NCBI GenBank assembly: GCA_963665085.2
Contig: CAXXXS010000001.1
Location: 434,001 to 498,000 of the forward strand
Source of the DNA: G963665085 sp963665085
GTDB lineage: Bacteria > Bacteroidota > Bacteroidia > Bacteroidales > JAAAOM01
Length of the DNA stretch: 64,000 nucleotides
Reading direction: 5' to 3'
The first letter of the stretch is position 1, and each line of letters begins with the position of its first letter. Under the pieces are notes generated by a model. That model was not told where the DNA came from and did not search any database. It saw only the letters and a list, made by a program, of their open reading frames with translations. Shown piece after piece: positions 53,690-62,004 of the stretch. The position numbers and the translations under genes are program-made.

Positions 53690-54670
53690 ATGGATTTATC
53701 GACTACTTACTTGGGATTATCCCTCAAAAACCCACTAATTGTTGCTAGTTCCGGGTTAACATCAAACGTTGAAAACATTAAGAAATGTGAAGAATACGGA
53801 GCTGCTGCCGTAGTATTAAAATCTCTTTTTGAAGAACAAATTATGGCAGATTCAAATATTCTGTTAAACCAAGATGATATGTATTTCTGGTATCCTGAAG
53901 CAATGGACTATGTAAAATCATTTACTAAAGAAGAAGGAATTGGCCATTATCTGGATTTTATAAGAAACTGCAAGAAAAACGTAAAGATACCAGTAATTGC
54001 AAGTATTAACTGCGTATCCCCATTTGAATGGACAAATTTTGCAAAAAAAATCGAAGAGGCTGGGGCTGATGCTCTGGAACTAAATATTTTTATACCTCCA
54101 ACGGATATGAATATAACCTGTAGTGTTATAGAAGATAACTACATCGAAATTGTTAAAGCAGTAAATGCTCAGATCAAAATTCCCATCTCTGTAAAAATGG
54201 GGTATTACTTTACAAATATTTCAAGAATGGCATACAAACTTGCATATAATAATGTTGCCGGTTTAGTAATGTTTAACAGGTACTACAGACCTGACGTGGA
54301 TATAGAAAATCTAAGAATTATTGGAGATAATAAACAAAGTTCAAGTGATGAAATTACACTCGCAATAAGATGGATTGCCCTATTATCGCAAAAAATAAAA
54401 TGTGATTTAATAGGAAACACGGGTATTTACGATTACACTGGAGTAATAAAACACTTACTCTGCGGGGCCAATGCTGTTCAAATATGCTCCACTTTATATC
54501 AAAATGGCATTGGTTATCTTGAAAAAATTTTAACCGATATTTCTTCATGGATGGAGGGTAAAGGATATTCAAAAATATCAGACTTTAGAAGTCTGTTAAG
54601 TAAAACAGAAGAAGCCAGGGCATCTTTTGACAGGTTACAATTCATGCAGAAGTCAATTCATGCCTATTAA
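53690..54670 (+). CDS. Dihydroorotate-dehydrogenase-like flavoprotein
   Basis: 326 residues, TIM-barrel related to PyrD: STTYLGLSLKNPLIVASSGLT at the start, PVIASINCVSPFEW, ALELNIFIPPTDMN. In true PyrD this last place is NxSCPN with the catalytic Cys (or Ser); here it reads NIFIPP, so normal dihydroorotate oxidation is unlikely. FMN may still bind. Family members with this change are often next to redox genes. Last gene of the hox operon, 9 bases after the protease. Function unknown. Confidence 0.82.
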   Translation: MDLSTTYLGLSLKNPLIVASSGLTSNVENIKKCEEYGAAAVVLKSLFEEQIMADSNILLNQDDMYFWYPEAMDYVKSFTKEEGIGHYLDFIRNCKKNVKIPVIASINCVSPFEWTNFAKKIEEAGADALELNIFIPPTDMNITCSVIEDNYIEIVKAVNAQIKIPISVKMGYYFTNISRMAYKLAYNNVAGLVMFNRYYRPDVDIENLRIIGDNKQSSSDEITLAIRWIALLSQKIKCDLIGNTGIYDYTGVIKHLLCGANAVQICSTLYQNGIGYLEKILTDISSWMEGKGYSKISDFRSLLSKTEEARASFDRLQFMQKSIHAY

Positions 54671-54730
54671 AATTAATCGCTTTAAAACCCATCTTTTTCC
54701 TGTTATTATTTTTCTCAACCCTGAGGTAAT

Positions 54731-54783
54731 AACATTTGATAATCAGATTCTTTCTTGCAAATGTTAGATAGAATCTGATTATC
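54731..54783. repeat. Interlocked inverted repeats, potential H-type pseudoknot
   Basis: AACATTTG (54731-54738) pairs with CAAATGTT (54758-54765), and GATAATCAGATTCT (54738-54751) pairs perfectly with its complement at 54770-54783. The second arm of the first pair lies inside the loop of the second, the topology of a pseudoknot. It lies 60 bases after the DHOD-like gene and may simply end the hox mRNA, although no T run follows. Confidence 0.5.
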
Positions 54784-54896
54784 ATCCTTAAAAATAGTAT
54801 ATCTACCCAAATATTTTTTACTTTTATCAAAATAAGGTTTAAGCTTAAAACAAAATAGGCTATCTTAATCATTAAATTAACCTATTACAAATAATT

Positions 54897-55436
54897 ATGA
54901 CAGAGAATTACTCGAAAGAAGTGTGGGAAAAAATATCATTCCACAACATGTCTCCATCAGAAAATTTTTATATCTCAAACTACGGAAGATTAAAAAGCTA
55001 TAAAACAAACAAAGAAGGAGTACTTGTTAATGGCTCTACACTTAGAGGTTATAAAATTATTACCATTAAGCTTGATAACGAAAGAAATACAACAAAGTAT
55101 ATTCACAAACTAGTTGCTGAAGCATTTATAGAGAAAGAACATGAATTACAGGAACATGTAATTCATTTGGATTACAACAAAATGAACAATAAAATTGATA
55201 ACCTGAAATGGGTTACCAAGCAGACTATGTATGCACATCACAAATTAAACCCAAATTATAAAAAAGGTGTTATCAACAACGCTAAACTAACAGAAACAGA
55301 CGTAATTAGACTAAAGAAAAAACTTAAAAGAAGCAAAAATAAATTATATAAAATAGCTAAAGAATTTGGAATTACCCATACACAATTAAACCGTATCCGT
55401 TCCGGTGAAAATTGGGGACATGTTCATGTAGATTAG
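54897..55436 (+). CDS. NUMOD4/HNH homing-endonuclease-like protein
   Basis: 179 residues. NUMOD4 at about 8-60 (VWEKISFHNMSPSENFYISNYGRLKS), HNH_3-type core at about 75-125 (IHKLVAEAFIEKEHELQEHVIHLDYNKMNNKIDNLKWVT, where the HLDYN-N pattern replaces the usual HxDxN), and a C-terminal HTH at about 135-170 (LYKIAKEFGITHTQLNRI). The order is that of free-standing phage/homing HNH nucleases. It is not inside another gene here. Product of past transfer is plausible. Confidence 0.85.
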   Translation: MTENYSKEVWEKISFHNMSPSENFYISNYGRLKSYKTNKEGVLVNGSTLRGYKIITIKLDNERNTTKYIHKLVAEAFIEKEHELQEHVIHLDYNKMNNKIDNLKWVTKQTMYAHHKLNPNYKKGVINNAKLTETDVIRLKKKLKRSKNKLYKIAKEFGITHTQLNRIRSGENWGHVHVD

Positions 55437-55459
55437 GTTTATTCTTCAATTTCAAATAA

Positions 55460-55500
55460 AAAGAGGCTGTGCAAAAACAATTAGCACAGCCTCTTTTTAT
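55460..55500. terminator. Strong bidirectional terminator
   Basis: 13-bp perfect stem AAAGAGGCTGTGC/GCACAGCCTCTTT with T run on the right and A run on the left, between convergent HNH and MFS genes. Confidence 0.9.
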
Positions 55501-55519
55501 ATTTATAATTCTTGTCTTA

Positions 55520-56899
55520 TTATTTTTTCCATAAACCTTCCATTTCTTCAAGAGTTTTTCCTTTGGTCTCAGGAACAACTCTCCAAACAAAAATAAATGA
55601 TAGTACGCTCATTAAACCATAGAAGCAATAAGTCATGCCACCACTAAACTCCATCATTGCAGGATAGGTTGACGAAATAAGATAATTAGCCGCCCATTGA
55701 GCTGCTACAGCAATGGCAACTGCCCTACCCCTTATTTTATTTGGGAATATTTCTGAAATAAGTACCCAACAAATTGGACCCCAAGACATCATAAATGAAG
55801 CCGTATAAATAATTATAAAAACAAGAGTACTCATTCCTATTATTTCCTTAAATGCTAAAATTCCAATAGCAAACATACCGATTGCCATACCTACAGATCC
55901 AACCATAAGAAGAGGTTTTCTTCCCCACTTATCAACCGTTAAAATGGCAACTACTGTAAATATCACATTTACAAGTCCCATAACAACCGTTTGCATCATA
56001 GATGCATCTTTTGCAGCCCCCATACTTTCGAAAATACGAGGAGCATAATACAATGCCACATTAATACCTACGAATTGCTGAAAAACAGACAATAATATCC
56101 CAATAATTATCACCAGTTTACCATATGCTAACAACTTAGCCGATGATTTCTCAATGGTTCCTTTAATGTCATTAAAGATTTCTTTTGCTTTTTCTAAGCC
56201 ATTTATTTTTGTAAGAATATTAAGTGCTTTATCATCTTGATGTTGAAGAGCAAGGTATCTTGGTGATTCAGGAACAAAGAATAATAAAATACCAAAAATA
56301 CTTGCAGGAATAGCTTCAGAAGTAAACATTCTTCTCCATCCAATAGAATTGACCCATTCAAGAGTTTTGCCATTCGCAATACCCCAATTAACAAAATAAA
56401 CAACCAACATCCCAAAAATAATAGCGAACTGGTTGTAAGAAACTAATCGCCCCCTAAGATGAGCAGGAGCTATTTCACCAATATACATCGGACTTACAGC
56501 TGATGCTAATCCCACACCAATACCTCCAATAATACGATAAAGATTAAACATTATTAATAGTCCCATAGTTGGTTCTCCCTTATTGAAAAATAAAAACTCA
56601 GGAAAACCTGAACCTAATGCAGACACAAAAAATAACAATGCTGCTATCATTAAGGCTTTTTTACGGCCAAGCTTTAAAGAGATTATCCCCGATAATGCCC
56701 CACCAATTATACAACCTATAAGTGCACTTGAGATAGTTATTCCGTGCATTAGAGAACTTAAACCGAGGCTATTTATCAAATAGGCCTGAACAGACTTTTC
56801 TGCCCCTGAAATTACAGCAGTATCATAACCAAAAAGCAAACCTCCAAGAGTTGCGACAAGTGTTATTCCTATTACAAAAAAATTATTGTTAGATTTCAT
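55520..56899 (-). CDS. MFS sugar-proton symporter, XylE-like
   Basis: 459 residues, 12 membrane segments, sugar porter family. Motifs: GYDTAVISGA in TM1, LGRKKAL after TM2, PESPRYL at the middle loop, QQFVGINVALYYAP in TM7, GRKPLL after TM8, and PETKGKTLEEME at the C-terminus. Imports a hexose or pentose with protons. It follows the rfbB terminator, so it is probably a separate unit. The exact sugar cannot be read. Confidence 0.9.
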   Translation of the reverse strand: MKSNNNFFVIGITLVATLGGLLFGYDTAVISGAEKSVQAYLINSLGLSSLMHGITISSALIGCIIGGALSGIISLKLGRKKALMIAALLFFVSALGSGFPEFLFFNKGEPTMGLLIMFNLYRIIGGIGVGLASAVSPMYIGEIAPAHLRGRLVSYNQFAIIFGMLVVYFVNWGIANGKTLEWVNSIGWRRMFTSEAIPASIFGILLFFVPESPRYLALQHQDDKALNILTKINGLEKAKEIFNDIKGTIEKSSAKLLAYGKLVIIIGILLSVFQQFVGINVALYYAPRIFESMGAAKDASMMQTVVMGLVNVIFTVVAILTVDKWGRKPLLMVGSVGMAIGMFAIGILAFKEIIGMSTLVFIIIYTASFMMSWGPICWVLISEIFPNKIRGRAVAIAVAAQWAANYLISSTYPAMMEFSGGMTYCFYGLMSVLSFIFVWRVVPETKGKTLEEMEGLWKK

Positions 56900-56950
56900 G
56901 AAGTAATATTTTTATTAGACTTAGCGTACTTTTTACGCAGAGCAAGATAC

Positions 56951-56980
56951 ACAAAAAAAATCAATCTTCCTTAGATTGAT
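56951..56980 (-). terminator. Terminator of the sugar-nucleotide operon
   Basis: ATCAATCT/AGATTGAT stem (56960-56980) with eight T on the minus strand, after rfbB and before the MFS gene. Confidence 0.75.
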
Positions 56981-57033
56981 CTTTTTTTAAAAATATCTCT
57001 TAACAAATAAACGTCAACTGACATCAAATTAAA

Positions 57034-58089
57034 CTATCTTCCTGAATATTGTTGGTCATAATATTTCTCATAATCTCCGGATATTATATTGCTAACCCAC
57101 ACGCTATTTTCGAGATACCAATCCACTGTATTATTTAATCCTTCCGCAACTTCAACTGAAGGTTCCCAACCTAATTCAGATTTCAATTTAGAGGCATCAA
57201 TAGCATAACGTAAATCATGTCCAGCACGATCAGTAACATAGGTAATAAGTTGAGACGATTCTCCTTTCTCTCTTCCTAATTTTTGATCCATAATCTCGCA
57301 AAGGGCTTTTATGAGTTCAATATTTTGCCACTCATTATTCCCTCCAATATTGTATGTCTCTCCAATTTCACACTTATGGAAAATTGTATCAATTGCCTTT
57401 GCATGATCCTCAACATAGAGCCAGTCTCTAATATTCTCTCCTTTCCCGTAGATTGGAATAGGTCTTTTATTCTTAATATTATTGATTGCAAGTGGAAGTA
57501 GTTTCTCAGGAAACTGATTTGGCCCGTAATTATTAGAACAATTTGAAATTACAACTGGCAATTTATAAGTATTAAAATAAGCCCTAACTAAATGGTCTGA
57601 ACTTGCTTTTGAAGCTGAATATGGGCTTCTTGGGTCGTAAGGTGTTGTTTCAACAAAAAAACCTTCCTCAGGCAAGGAACCATAAACCTCATCTGTTGAA
57701 ATATGGTAAAATAATTTTCCTTCATAATTATCTTTCCATTGATTCTTTGCAGCATTAAGCAGGACCATAGTTCCAACAACGTTAGTCTGTATAAACTCAA
57801 GGGGATTGGTAATTGATCTATCAACATGCGATTCTGCTGCGAGATGGATTACTCCATCGAAATTTTCTTTTGCAAAAATTGAATTTATTGCTTCTTCATC
57901 AGTAATATCTGCCTTAATAAAATTATAGTTTGATGCATTCTCAATATCCTTCAAATTTTCAAGATTACCTGCATAAGTTAATTTATCCAGGTTATAGATC
58001 TGGTAGTTGGGATATTTATTTACAAAAAGTCTTACAACGTGAGAACCTATAAAACCTGCCCCTCCGGTGATTAGTATTTTTTTATTCAT
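57034..58089 (-). CDS. rfbB: dTDP-glucose 4,6-dehydratase
   Basis: 351 residues from ATG 58089, which has GAAAGGA upstream; a longer frame to 58137 adds a lysine-rich stretch before the Rossmann strand and is less likely. Seen are GGAGFIGSHV, the catalytic STDEVYG (Thr-Asp-Glu) and YSASK. It makes dTDP-4-keto-6-deoxyglucose, precursor of rhamnose and of amino-deoxy sugars. The partner genes rfbA, rfbC and rfbD are not in the window. Confidence 0.94.
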   Translation of the reverse strand: MNKKILITGGAGFIGSHVVRLFVNKYPNYQIYNLDKLTYAGNLENLKDIENASNYNFIKADITDEEAINSIFAKENFDGVIHLAAESHVDRSITNPLEFIQTNVVGTMVLLNAAKNQWKDNYEGKLFYHISTDEVYGSLPEEGFFVETTPYDPRSPYSASKASSDHLVRAYFNTYKLPVVISNCSNNYGPNQFPEKLLPLAINNIKNKRPIPIYGKGENIRDWLYVEDHAKAIDTIFHKCEIGETYNIGGNNEWQNIELIKALCEIMDQKLGREKGESSQLITYVTDRAGHDLRYAIDASKLKSELGWEPSVEVAEGLNNTVDWYLENSVWVSNIISGDYEKYYDQQYSGR

Positions 58090-58156
58090 AATAATATTGT
58101 CCTTTCGTCTTTTTTTCTTCTCAATTATTATATTCAAAAAAAGTTATTTTACCAGT

Positions 58157-59182
58157 TTATTTTGAACGAATGTATTTTTCCCACTTCCATGCAGAAAGCA
58201 TTGTTTCTTCTAAAGATATTTCGGCCTTCCATCCCAATTCTTCATTTGCAAAAAAAGTATCAGCATAAACTTTCTCGACATCGCCGGGTCTTCTGGCTAC
58301 AATCTTATAATTAAGTTTTTCATTAGAAGATTTTTCAAAAGCATTAATTGCTTCCAATACAGTAGTACCATTTCCTGTACCTAAATTAAATATCTCGTTC
58401 CCTGATTTATTTTTATTATTTAACAAACGTTCAATAGCAACCACATGTGCCTTGGCTAAATCTACAACATTTATGTAATCACGAATACAGGTTCCGTCTG
58501 GTGTATCGTAATCATCACCAAAAACTTTTAATTCTTCTCTTATACCAATAGCTGTTTGAGTAATAAATGGAACTAAGTTAAGTGGCACACCAAGAGGAAG
58601 CTCTCCAATTAACGCAGAAGGATGAGCACCTATAGGATTAAAATACCGTAAAGCGATATTCTTTAATTCAGGGTGGGCATTTATTGTATCTGCAATTATT
58701 TCTTCCGCTATTTGTTTGGTGTTTCCATAAGGCGAATTAGCTTTTTTCACAGGACTTTGTTCTGTAACTGGCAAACTATCGGGCTCGCCATAAACTGTAC
58801 ATGACGATGAAAAAACCAAATTATAAACCTTGTATTCTCTCATACATTCTAGTATGTTCATTAAAGAAACAAGGTTATTCTGATAATACTCCAAAGGTTT
58901 CTCAACCGATTCTCCAACAGCCTTAAGTGCAGCAAAATGTATGATTGCTTTAAGACTTGGATATTTTTTAAAGAAAAACTTTAACTTCTCCTTATCACAA
59001 ATGTCAAATTCTTCAAATGCCGGTCTTACACCAGAAATTTTTTCAATGCCGTCTAATGCATCTATCTTTGAGTTACTAAGGTTATCAATTATAACTACAT
59101 CATAACCTGCCTCAATTAGTTCAACACATGTATGTGAACCTATATAACCGGTACCTCCGGTAACTAAAATTAAATCTTTCAT
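58157..59182 (-). CDS. galE: UDP-glucose 4-epimerase
   Basis: 341 residues. GGTGYIGSHTC opens the NAD-binding domain; SSSCTVYG and the Tyr-x-x-x-Lys pair YGNTK form the catalytic site. Interconverts UDP-glucose and UDP-galactose (and possibly the N-acetyl forms). Sits between rfbB and the amino-sugar genes in a surface-glycan cluster. Confidence 0.93.
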   Translation of the reverse strand: MKDLILVTGGTGYIGSHTCVELIEAGYDVVIIDNLSNSKIDALDGIEKISGVRPAFEEFDICDKEKLKFFFKKYPSLKAIIHFAALKAVGESVEKPLEYYQNNLVSLMNILECMREYKVYNLVFSSSCTVYGEPDSLPVTEQSPVKKANSPYGNTKQIAEEIIADTINAHPELKNIALRYFNPIGAHPSALIGELPLGVPLNLVPFITQTAIGIREELKVFGDDYDTPDGTCIRDYINVVDLAKAHVVAIERLLNNKNKSGNEIFNLGTGNGTTVLEAINAFEKSSNEKLNYKIVARRPGDVEKVYADTFFANEELGWKAEISLEETMLSAWKWEKYIRSK

Positions 59183-59223
59183 ATGACTAGTATTGTAAAG
59201 TCAAAATTAAAATAATATATGGG

Positions 59224-59802
59224 TTAAATTTTAAAAACAATATTATTATCAAGTTTATATTTCTCATAACTTTCAGGGCAAGTTGCAATTCCTTCCTTGT
59301 CAAAATTTAATTTATGCCCATATTCACTCATCCACCCTGTTTGTTTCGCTGGATTTCCTAAAACTAACGCATAAGGTTTAACATCTTTTGTTACAACAGC
59401 CCCAGCACCAATAAAAGCAAATTTTCCTATCTTAATTCCACAAAGAATAGTTGCATTTGCGCCAATAGTTGCTCCTGTAGAAACAAGTGTTCTTTTATAT
59501 TCCCCTCTTCGATTTACAATGCTCCGGGGGTTTAAAACATTCGTAAAAACCATTGATGGACCAAGAAAGACGTCGTCCTCACATATAACTCCGGTATAAA
59601 TAGATACATTATTTTGTACTTTAACGTTTTTACCAAGAATAACATAAGGCGAAACAACAACATTTTGACCTATATTACAATTATCCCCTATTTCGCAATC
59701 ATTCATAATATGTGAAAAATGCCAGATCTTAACGTCTTTTCCAATTTTACAGTTTTCATCGATTATTGATGTTTCATGTGCGTAAAAAGGTTTAGTCATC
59801 AT
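59224..59802 (-). CDS. Left-handed beta-helix nucleotide-sugar N-acetyltransferase
   Basis: 192 residues made mostly of hexapeptide repeats ([LIV]-G-x-x-x-x), e.g. CKIGKDVKIWHFSHIMNDCEIGDNCNIGQNV split over coils. The length and the sequence resemble WlbB/WbpD and QdtC/FdtC proteins, which acetylate the 3-amino group of a nucleotide sugar. A PLP aminotransferase gene precedes it by 1 base, as in those pathways. ATG at 59799 (MTKPFYAHET) is an equal start candidate. Confidence 0.85.
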   Translation of the reverse strand: MMTKPFYAHETSIIDENCKIGKDVKIWHFSHIMNDCEIGDNCNIGQNVVVSPYVILGKNVKVQNNVSIYTGVICEDDVFLGPSMVFTNVLNPRSIVNRRGEYKRTLVSTGATIGANATILCGIKIGKFAFIGAGAVVTKDVKPYALVLGNPAKQTGWMSEYGHKLNFDKEGIATCPESYEKYKLDNNIVFKI

Positions 59803-59803
59803 A

Positions 59804-60931
59804 TTAATTAAAAAATTCTTTAATTGTATCTGTAATATATATCAATTGCTCCTCCGACAATTCAGTATGCATTGGTAAAGATAAAACTTCATCACAAGTT
59901 TTTTTAGATACATCAAGTTTTACTTTCGATTTATAGAATGAATAAAAAGCCTCCTGTTCATTCAATGGCTTTGGATAATATACCATACTTGGGATATCCT
60001 TTTTTTGCAAAAACAATTTTAATGCTTCTCTTCTTTCTTTTTCTGCCCTTATTGTGTACTGATGAAAAACATGTGTAGAATATGACGTCCTTTGAGGTAT
60101 TACAATATCATCTATAAAACTTAATGACTTATCATAGAATTCCGCAACCTTTTGTCTTTGCACTATAAACGAATCAAGATATTTCAATTTAACATTTAAA
60201 ATAGCAGCTTGGATTGTATCAAGACGAGAATTAATGCCTAAGCGCTCATTAAAGTATTTTTTTTTGGCTCCATGATTTATGATACACCTAATTTCTTCTG
60301 CCTTCTTATCGTCGTCTGTAAAAATTGCTCCCCCGTCGCCAAAACATCCCAAATTTTTAGATGGAAAAAAAGATGTACAGCCTATATTGCCAATTGTCCC
60401 AACCTTTTTTTTATCCCCATTTGTAAAAATATAATCCGCTCCTATAGCCTGAGCATTATCTTCAACCAGAAATAAATCATATTTTAAAGCTAGCTTCTTA
60501 AGCTTTTCTAAATTACAAGATTGACCATAAAGATGAACCGGAATAATTACTTTGGTTTTCTCTGTAATAGAATTTTCTACCTGTTCAACATCCAAATTAA
60601 AAGTAGATTTATCTACATCAACAAAAACTGGTGTTAATCCCAGTAGACCAACTACTTCAACTGGAGAAACAAAGGTAAAAGAAGGGACAATCACCTCATC
60701 ACCTTTTTTTAAATTTAAAGCCATTAAAGCAACCAGAAGTGCATCTGTTCCGTTTGCACAGCCAATAACGTGTTTAACCTGAAGATAATTAGCAAGATTT
60801 TGTTCAAATATTTTAACATCTGGTCCATTAATAAACGCTCCTACATTTATAACATTTTGTATCGCGCCATCTATTTCTGGTTTAATCTTTTTATACTGAT
60901 TGTACAAATCGACCATATGAATTTTATTCAT
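59804..60931 (-). CDS. DegT/DnrJ/EryC1/StrS sugar aminotransferase
   Basis: 375 residues. PLP Asp in LFLVEDNAQAIGADY, Schiff-base Lys in FFPSKNLGCFGDGGAI, and GCANGTDALLVALMAL near residue 57 for the phosphate site. It transfers an amino group to a keto-sugar nucleotide. With the acetyltransferase one base downstream it probably makes a 3-acetamido sugar (UDP-linked like WbpE or dTDP-linked like QdtB/FdtB); the dTDP option would use the rfbB product but lacks a visible 3,4-ketoisomerase. Confidence 0.9.
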   Translation of the reverse strand: MNKIHMVDLYNQYKKIKPEIDGAIQNVINVGAFINGPDVKIFEQNLANYLQVKHVIGCANGTDALLVALMALNLKKGDEVIVPSFTFVSPVEVVGLLGLTPVFVDVDKSTFNLDVEQVENSITEKTKVIIPVHLYGQSCNLEKLKKLALKYDLFLVEDNAQAIGADYIFTNGDKKKVGTIGNIGCTSFFPSKNLGCFGDGGAIFTDDDKKAEEIRCIINHGAKKKYFNERLGINSRLDTIQAAILNVKLKYLDSFIVQRQKVAEFYDKSLSFIDDIVIPQRTSYSTHVFHQYTIRAEKERREALKLFLQKKDIPSMVYYPKPLNEQEAFYSFYKSKVKLDVSKKTCDEVLSLPMHTELSEEQLIYITDTIKEFFN

Positions 60932-60981
60932 ACCTTTTCAACAATACTGTTCATATTTTAGGGAAGACAAGGTATTGTAAC

Positions 60982-62001
60982 ATGCCTATATTTTTTACTA
61001 CATTTGTTAAAAATAAGAATAAATTGGATATCAAAGAACTTATTAAAGATTTATTACTCAAACACAAAGTTGTTGTGTTACCAGGTATTGGAGGATTTGT
61101 TACTGAGTATGAAGAGGCTAAGGTTGACACAAAAGAGAATAAATTAAGCCCACCAAGAAAGAATGTAAAATTCGATACTAATCTCATCAAAGATGAGAAT
61201 GCCCTAGTGGAAAAATATCTTATAAACACATATAAAATCACACAGGATGAAGCTGAACAAAAACTTAAAAAGTTTATTGATGAGTTAAAAGAAGATTTAC
61301 TTTCAGGTACTGTAGTTGAAATAAAAAATATTGGTTATTTAAAAACGAACAATTCAAATGAAATAGTTTTTGAATCAAAGGTTGACAAAAACCTGCTTCT
61401 TGACTCCCTGGGATTTGAAGCTTTCTCTCACAAAACTTTTAATAAATCAACAATGATTAAGAAGGAACCAAAAATTACAAAAAACACAATGAACGAGCAT
61501 AAAAATTTGTTTATTACAAAGCCATATTTTTATATTCCTGTTGCTTCAATACTACTCATTGTTCTTTTAATTTTATTTACTGATATTGATAATGCATTAC
61601 TTAACCTTAATTTCACTAAGAATCTTACTGCCAAAGAAAAAAATAAAGGTGAAACTATTGAGATTTTAAGCGAAACTGATCTAAGCCGTTCCCTTGATGA
61701 ACAAACAGACCCATCTGTAGCATTAAAAATTGATGAAGAGAATGATAATTCTTCTAATGATAAATATGCTAATTGCACGGAGTTCATTATTATAGCCGGA
61801 AGTTTTAATCAATTTAAATATGCAGAGGATCTAAGGCAACAGCTCGTAAAAAAAGGACATGATCCAGAAATTCTACTTTCTGAAGAGAAAAAATACAGAG
61901 TTGCATTAAAATCTTTTGATAACCGTCAAACAGCTCTTAAAGAATTAGATGCATTAAAAGAGGCCGAAAAAAATCTCAACCTTTGGCTTTTAAGCATATA
62001 A
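60982..62001 (+). CDS. HU/CCDC81-SPOR protein
   Basis: 339 residues: an N-terminal HU-like CCDC81 bacterial domain (about 14-60 for the first, 60-140 for the second; VVVLPGIGGFVTEYEEAK), a membrane segment near 180-200, a variable linker, and a C-terminal SPOR domain (about 262-339, FIIIAGSFNQFKYAEDLRQQLVKKG). SPOR binds glycan at the septum, and a cytoplasmic HU-like domain could contact DNA or protein; it may link the cell envelope with the chromosome during division. Typical of Bacteroidota. Divergent from the aminotransferase by 50 bases. Confidence 0.88.
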   Translation: MPIFFTTFVKNKNKLDIKELIKDLLLKHKVVVLPGIGGFVTEYEEAKVDTKENKLSPPRKNVKFDTNLIKDENALVEKYLINTYKITQDEAEQKLKKFIDELKEDLLSGTVVEIKNIGYLKTNNSNEIVFESKVDKNLLLDSLGFEAFSHKTFNKSTMIKKEPKITKNTMNEHKNLFITKPYFYIPVASILLIVLLILFTDIDNALLNLNFTKNLTAKEKNKGETIEILSETDLSRSLDEQTDPSVALKIDEENDNSSNDKYANCTEFIIIAGSFNQFKYAEDLRQQLVKKGHDPEILLSEEKKYRVALKSFDNRQTALKELDALKEAEKNLNLWLLSI

Positions 62002-62004
62002 AAA

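Noticed and set aside
54642..54872. 76-codon minus-strand frame between the DHOD-like and HNH genes
   Set aside because: Runs across the interlocked inverted repeats and has random composition.
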